Shown piece after piece: positions 60,651 to 64,000 of a DNA stretch of 64,000 nucleotides. The notes beneath the pieces are model-generated. The model ran no database searches, was not told where the DNA came from, and saw only the letters and a program-made list of their open reading frames with translations. The translations under genes and the position numbers were made by a program. Source of the DNA: Lentzea tibetensis (lineage in GTDB: Bacteria; Actinomycetota; Actinomycetes; Mycobacteriales; Pseudonocardiaceae); contig NZ_VOBR01000003.1 of assembly GCF_007845675.1 (NCBI RefSeq), forward strand, positions 186,001 to 250,000, written 5' to 3'. How positions within the stretch are numbered: the first letter of the stretch is position 1; each line of letters starts with the position of its first letter.

Positions 60651-61655
60651 ATGGAGACGTACTTCCCGAGCGACCACGGCTACGACGAGCAGCGCGGCGG
60701 CTTCCAGACCGCGTTTCAGCACCGCCCAGCGGTGATCTTCGCGGTCGAGGACGCCGACGACGTGCGCAAGGCCGTCCGCTACGCCGCCGACCACGACCTC
60801 GACCTCACCGTCCAGAACACGGGACACGGCACGCAGCACACGCGCGACGGCGGCGTCCTGATCACCACCGGCAGGATGACCGGCGTGCGCGTGGACCCCG
60901 GCCGGCGCACCGCCCGCGTCGAGGCGGGAGCGTTGTGGCACCACGTGATCACCGCCGCCGCCCCGCACGGCCTCGTCCCGCTGAGCGGCTCGGCACCGGA
61001 CGTCGGCGTCGTCGGCTACTCGTTGCGCGGCGGGATCGGCTTGCTGGCGAGGGAGTTCGGCTACGCCCGCGACCACGTCCGCGACGTCGAGTCCGTCGAC
61101 GGCGTGGTGACCGCGCTGGAGATCGCCCTGTTCCCCGTCGCGCGGATCTTCGGCGGTCACCTGATCTTCGACGCCGCTGACGAGGTCTTCGACACCTTCC
61201 GCTCGTGGACGGCGCACGCGCCGGACACCGTCACCACCTCGATCGGCATCGTCGGCGACGCCGTGCACGTGCGCTTCGCCAGCACCGTCGAACTGGACAT
61301 GGCCGTGTGGTGCGGGATCGCGGCGCGCGAGGACACCGTCGGCTGGATGCCGTACACCGAGTCCGGTGACATCTACCGCGATCCCACGACCCCGCACGGC
61401 TACTACGGCGACAACGTCCTGCTGAGCGACCTCACGCCGGAGGTGCTGGCCGCGGTGCGCGCGCCGTCCGACGTGTTCATCATCGTCGACATCCGGCACA
61501 TGGGCGGCGCGCTCGGCGAGCCGCGCTACCTGCTGCGGCTCATCTCACCGTTGGGGGACAAGGACTCCGTGCGGGCAGCACACGACAGGATCTTCGCCGT
61601 CGCGCGCCCGTGGACCGTCGGCTGCGAGGAAAGCCTGGTGTACGGCCCGCACTAG
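60651..61655 (+). CDS. FAD-binding (VAO/BBE-type) oxidase, shortened
   Basis: 334 residues, against about 450 for the family. The FAD-binding domain starts normally (VQNTGHGTQHTRDGGVLITTGRM) and reaches LRGGIGLLAREFGYARDHVRDVESVDG, but then jumps directly to VVTALEIALFP: the expected stretch with the LFWALRGGGGNFG motif (about 25 residues) is missing. It also ends early (CEESLVYGPH), without the BBE tail. The frame is intact, so the deletions are in frame. GGTGGAG upstream supports the ATG. Function is doubtful. Confidence 0.8.
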   Translation: METYFPSDHGYDEQRGGFQTAFQHRPAVIFAVEDADDVRKAVRYAADHDLDLTVQNTGHGTQHTRDGGVLITTGRMTGVRVDPGRRTARVEAGALWHHVITAAAPHGLVPLSGSAPDVGVVGYSLRGGIGLLAREFGYARDHVRDVESVDGVVTALEIALFPVARIFGGHLIFDAADEVFDTFRSWTAHAPDTVTTSIGIVGDAVHVRFASTVELDMAVWCGIAAREDTVGWMPYTESGDIYRDPTTPHGYYGDNVLLSDLTPEVLAAVRAPSDVFIIVDIRHMGGALGEPRYLLRLISPLGDKDSVRAAHDRIFAVARPWTVGCEESLVYGPH

Positions 61656-63652
61656 TGGCGAACGGTGGCGTCGGCACCGATGCTGCGCCACCACGTCATC
61701 TGCGTGCTCGTCGCGACCCCGTCCACGATCACCGTCGCACCGCCCAGGTGCGCGGTGGTCACCAGCTCGGCCAGCATCCGCGTGACGAGACCGGGTTCGC
61801 CCGCAGGCTGCGAGATCCGCACGGACCGCACCGGTAGTCGTTCGAGCAGGGCGACGTCGTCGGACGTCGTGCCGCGGATCGCGGTGCGGACCCCGGTGTC
61901 CGCCAGCAGGCGCAGGTTCTCCGCGGCGTCGTCACCGCGCAGCGAGCCGCCCGGCATCGCGAGCCACAGGCGGTCCGCGGCCAGCCCGCTGTCCTTCACC
62001 GCGGCGAGCACCTCGCCGACGAGGTCGGGATCGGTCGCCTGGTTCGCGCTGAGCCCGACGTGCAGGGGCAGGTCCGCGGTCACCGCGTGGGAGCACGCGG
62101 TCCGCAGCAGCCACCGCCCGAGCCGCATGATCATGCCCGTCCGCTCGGCCATCTCGGCCAGCGTCTCCGGATCCGAGTGCCCCCACGACAGCACCGCGTC
62201 CAGCCCGATGACCTCCTCGGAGCCCAGACCCACGACCTGCCGGTACGTCACGCCGAGCTCGCCCCGTTCCCACGCGCCCGGCAGCGACGCGGCGAGCCCG
62301 AGGTCCCTGCGGTCGAAGGAGTCCTGAGCCGGGTCGAACAACGCCCACTGGGTGCGCCCGTTGCGCCTGGCCCGCGCGAGCGTCAGGTCCGCGGTCTCCA
62401 TCAGCTCGGTCGCGCGCATGGCCGGCGGCGGCCGGTCGACGACGCCGATGCTCGCCGACGCGGCGACCCCGTGCCCGTCCACGTCGACCGGCGCGGCCAG
62501 CTCGTCGTTGATCCGCCGGATCGTCGTCACCGGATCCGGTGTGCTCTCCGAGTTCTCGACGAGCACGGCGAACTCGTCGGCGGCGAACCGCGCCACCATG
62601 GCGCGTTCGTCCGCGAAGACGTGGGCCAGGCGCTGGGCGACGGACTGCAGCAGCTGGTCGCCCGTCCGCCTGCCGAGGCCGAGCGTGATCGTCGAGAACG
62701 CGTCGAGGTCGAGCTGGTAGACCGTCACGCCGGTCGCCGGGTCCGCGTGGCGCAGCACGCGTTCCAGCCTGGTCGTGAAGTACTGCCGGTTCGGCAGCCC
62801 GGTCAGGACGTCGTGCAGCGCCTGGTGGTTCAGCCTGCCGTGCAACAGGTTCAGCTCGGTGTGGTCCTCGATCACCACGACGAAGTGCTCCTCGGACCGC
62901 GACAGCGACACCGACACCCACGCGGTCTCGTCGTCCGCGCGCCGCATCCGGTGCTCGGCGCGGACCAGTCGCGTGCGGCCCTCCAGGTCGTCGAACGCCT
63001 CGTGCAGCTCGGAGGTCTCGTCCGGGTGCACGACGTCGAACAGCGTGAGCTCGGCGAACTCCGGCTCCTCGTAGCCGAGGATCTCGCCGAGCCGGTCGCT
63101 GCACCACCGGAACCGGCCCTGCCGATCGGTGAGCGCGATGCCGCTCGCCGAGCTGGCGAGCACCAGCTCGAGCTGCGTCTTGGCCAGCCCCGCGGTCTGC
63201 TGCGCGTCGTCCAGCGCCTTGATCAGCGCGCGGTTCATCGCATCCTGCTGGTCCAGCGTCGACGTGCGGACGGCCTCGGTGCAGCCGCCGGCGAACGCGC
63301 CCATGGTCTGCACGACCTTCTCGGCCAGCCGCGGCACGCCTGCCAGCTCCGGCAGCGCGAGCAGGCCGCTGCCGAGCAGCGCCAGGCTCGGCGTGAGCAC
63401 CGCGGGACCACTGCAGTGCAGCTCCACCAGGTGCGCGCCGCACTCGGCCGCGGCGGCGGGCTCGCCGAAGACCGCGTCGACCAGCTCGTCGATGACGTGC
63501 TCCAGCCTGCCGCGGAACTCGGCGGGCTGGAGCGGGACGTACGTCGTTGCGGTGGTCAGCGTCGCCCATTTGCGGGCGAGCTTCGAGCGTTCGCCTGAAC
63601 GCTCGCCTGCGGCCGCGCCGAGAAGCGGCCGGTCAGGCAGTGGCGCAATCAT
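61652..63652 (-). CDS. PAS-GGDEF-EAL protein with degenerate catalytic motifs
   Basis: 666 residues. An N-terminal helical domain (LARKWATLTTATTYVPLQPAE ...), a PAS domain (LVLASSASGIALTDRQGRFRWCSDRLGEILGY near 165), a GGDEF domain whose motif is RFAADEFAVLV, and an EAL domain in which EAL is replaced (IGLDAVLSWGH). Both catalytic motifs are lost, so it is more likely a c-di-GMP or GTP sensor than an enzyme. Similar degenerate proteins occur in streptomycetes. The stop shares CTAG with the convergent oxidase. Confidence 0.85.
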   Translation of the reverse strand: MIAPLPDRPLLGAAAGERSGERSKLARKWATLTTATTYVPLQPAEFRGRLEHVIDELVDAVFGEPAAAAECGAHLVELHCSGPAVLTPSLALLGSGLLALPELAGVPRLAEKVVQTMGAFAGGCTEAVRTSTLDQQDAMNRALIKALDDAQQTAGLAKTQLELVLASSASGIALTDRQGRFRWCSDRLGEILGYEEPEFAELTLFDVVHPDETSELHEAFDDLEGRTRLVRAEHRMRRADDETAWVSVSLSRSEEHFVVVIEDHTELNLLHGRLNHQALHDVLTGLPNRQYFTTRLERVLRHADPATGVTVYQLDLDAFSTITLGLGRRTGDQLLQSVAQRLAHVFADERAMVARFAADEFAVLVENSESTPDPVTTIRRINDELAAPVDVDGHGVAASASIGVVDRPPPAMRATELMETADLTLARARRNGRTQWALFDPAQDSFDRRDLGLAASLPGAWERGELGVTYRQVVGLGSEEVIGLDAVLSWGHSDPETLAEMAERTGMIMRLGRWLLRTACSHAVTADLPLHVGLSANQATDPDLVGEVLAAVKDSGLAADRLWLAMPGGSLRGDDAAENLRLLADTGVRTAIRGTTSDDVALLERLPVRSVRISQPAGEPGLVTRMLAELVTTAHLGGATVIVDGVATSTQMTWWRSIGADATVRH

Positions 63653-63694
63653 GGGCGAAGAAATTACTCGGGTGTGCGGTCATGAGCCAGTACC

Positions 63695-64000
63695 TCACTC
63701 TGCGAAATGCGTGTGCAGCCATTCATCGACAGCGGAACGGTAGGTCGGTGCCGCCAGTGCCAGCGCGAGCGAATGACCGGCGCCCGGCAGGAGGAACACG
63801 TCGAGCTGCGCCGCCGGGCTGAAGTACGGCGCCTCCGCGGTCAGCAAAGTGGACTCGGTCGAACAATGGAATGCGCAGAACAGCGTGTCGCGATCCCCGT
63901 TCGCGAGCAGCACCGGGACGTTGATTCCGCGTGACAGCGGGCCGGTGAACGCGAGCGCCACGAGGTCGGGCACGACCGTCGCGGGCACCTGGTCCTTGGT
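63695..64000 (-). CDS. alpha/beta hydrolase, C-terminal part (runs off the right edge)
   Basis: About 101 codons of the C-terminal half of an alpha/beta hydrolase: VPVLLANGDRDTLFC with the acid Asp, then FLLPGAGHSLALA with the catalytic His, and an amphipathic end. The nucleophile would lie outside the window. The frame is open to the edge (TKDQVPATVV). Confidence 0.75.
   Translation of the reverse strand, partial: TKDQVPATVVPDLVALAFTGPLSRGINVPVLLANGDRDTLFCAFHCSTESTLLTAEAPYFSPAAQLDVFLLPGAGHSLALALAAPTYRSAVDEWLHTHFAE

Overview
The window is high-GC actinobacterial DNA (most codons end in G or C, GTG and TTG starts are common, many genes have no Shine-Dalgarno and a -10 box 6-7 nt before the start). 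The gene content (AfsR/SARP-type BTAD regulators, MocR regulators, streptogrisin-like protease, secreted cell-wall hydrolases, chitin LPMO with a DasR-type operator, extra EF-Tu, many alpha/beta hydrolases each with a regulator) and the long GTGAGTGA...TCACTCAC hairpins with a GCTATAG centre between convergent genes suggest a filamentous actinomycete of the Pseudonocardiales, perhaps near Lentzea or Saccharothrix. That placement is inference. I saw no rRNA, tRNA, CRISPR array or intact insertion sequence.

Layout. 1-5.7 kb: 5' end of an N-6 DNA methylase, a PP2C phosphatase, a hydrolase/MocR pair, an SDR/TetR pair and cobF. 5.7-15.3 kb (minus strand): the most unusual locus. A tightly coupled operon encodes a GNAT protein, a LuxE-like acyl-protein synthetase, a LuxC-LuxE fusion, a PaaK-like adenylating enzyme, two tandem paralogous 45- and 40-residue peptides and an MFS exporter. 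It is followed by a secreted S1 protease whose ribosome binding site lies in a hairpin, and preceded by an AlkZ-like DNA glycosylase. 15.3-18 kb: remnants of a toxin-antitoxin-like pair, a MerR-VOC regulator, a secreted cyclophilin and a DUF2306 membrane protein.

18-31 kb: three secreted proteins (a Cys-containing small protein, NlpC/P60, M23) behind an array of TGTCAG repeats, then two head-to-head BTAD regulators, an FAD monooxygenase, an LPMO plus DUF305 operon under a DasR-like site, a P450 and a second DUF305 lipoprotein. 31-42 kb: a frameshifted pseudogene, an FMN reductase with a drug-type ABC exporter, a large AAA regulator, a MarR/iminopeptidase pair, a tannase-family esterase and an APC permease. 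42-51 kb: a GGDEF/HD-GYP membrane protein, AraC/DUF2000, MocR/MFS, and an operon of SRPBCC with two paralogous hydrolases.

51-64 kb: DUF998, a hydrolase/TetR pair behind tandem palindromes, zinc-ribbon proteins, a nucleotidyltransferase-BON-phosphoesterase operon, a hydrolase/TetR pair, a divergent EF-Tu, an arrestin-like protein, LysR with a shortened FAD oxidase, a degenerate PAS-GGDEF-EAL protein, and a partial hydrolase at the right edge.

The best candidate for an undescribed system is the acyl-activating/reductive operon with twin peptides at 6.5-14 kb. The peptides are short and sit between much larger genes; they share an identical LGLVPRKSLGV core and are translationally coupled to the enzymes and the exporter.
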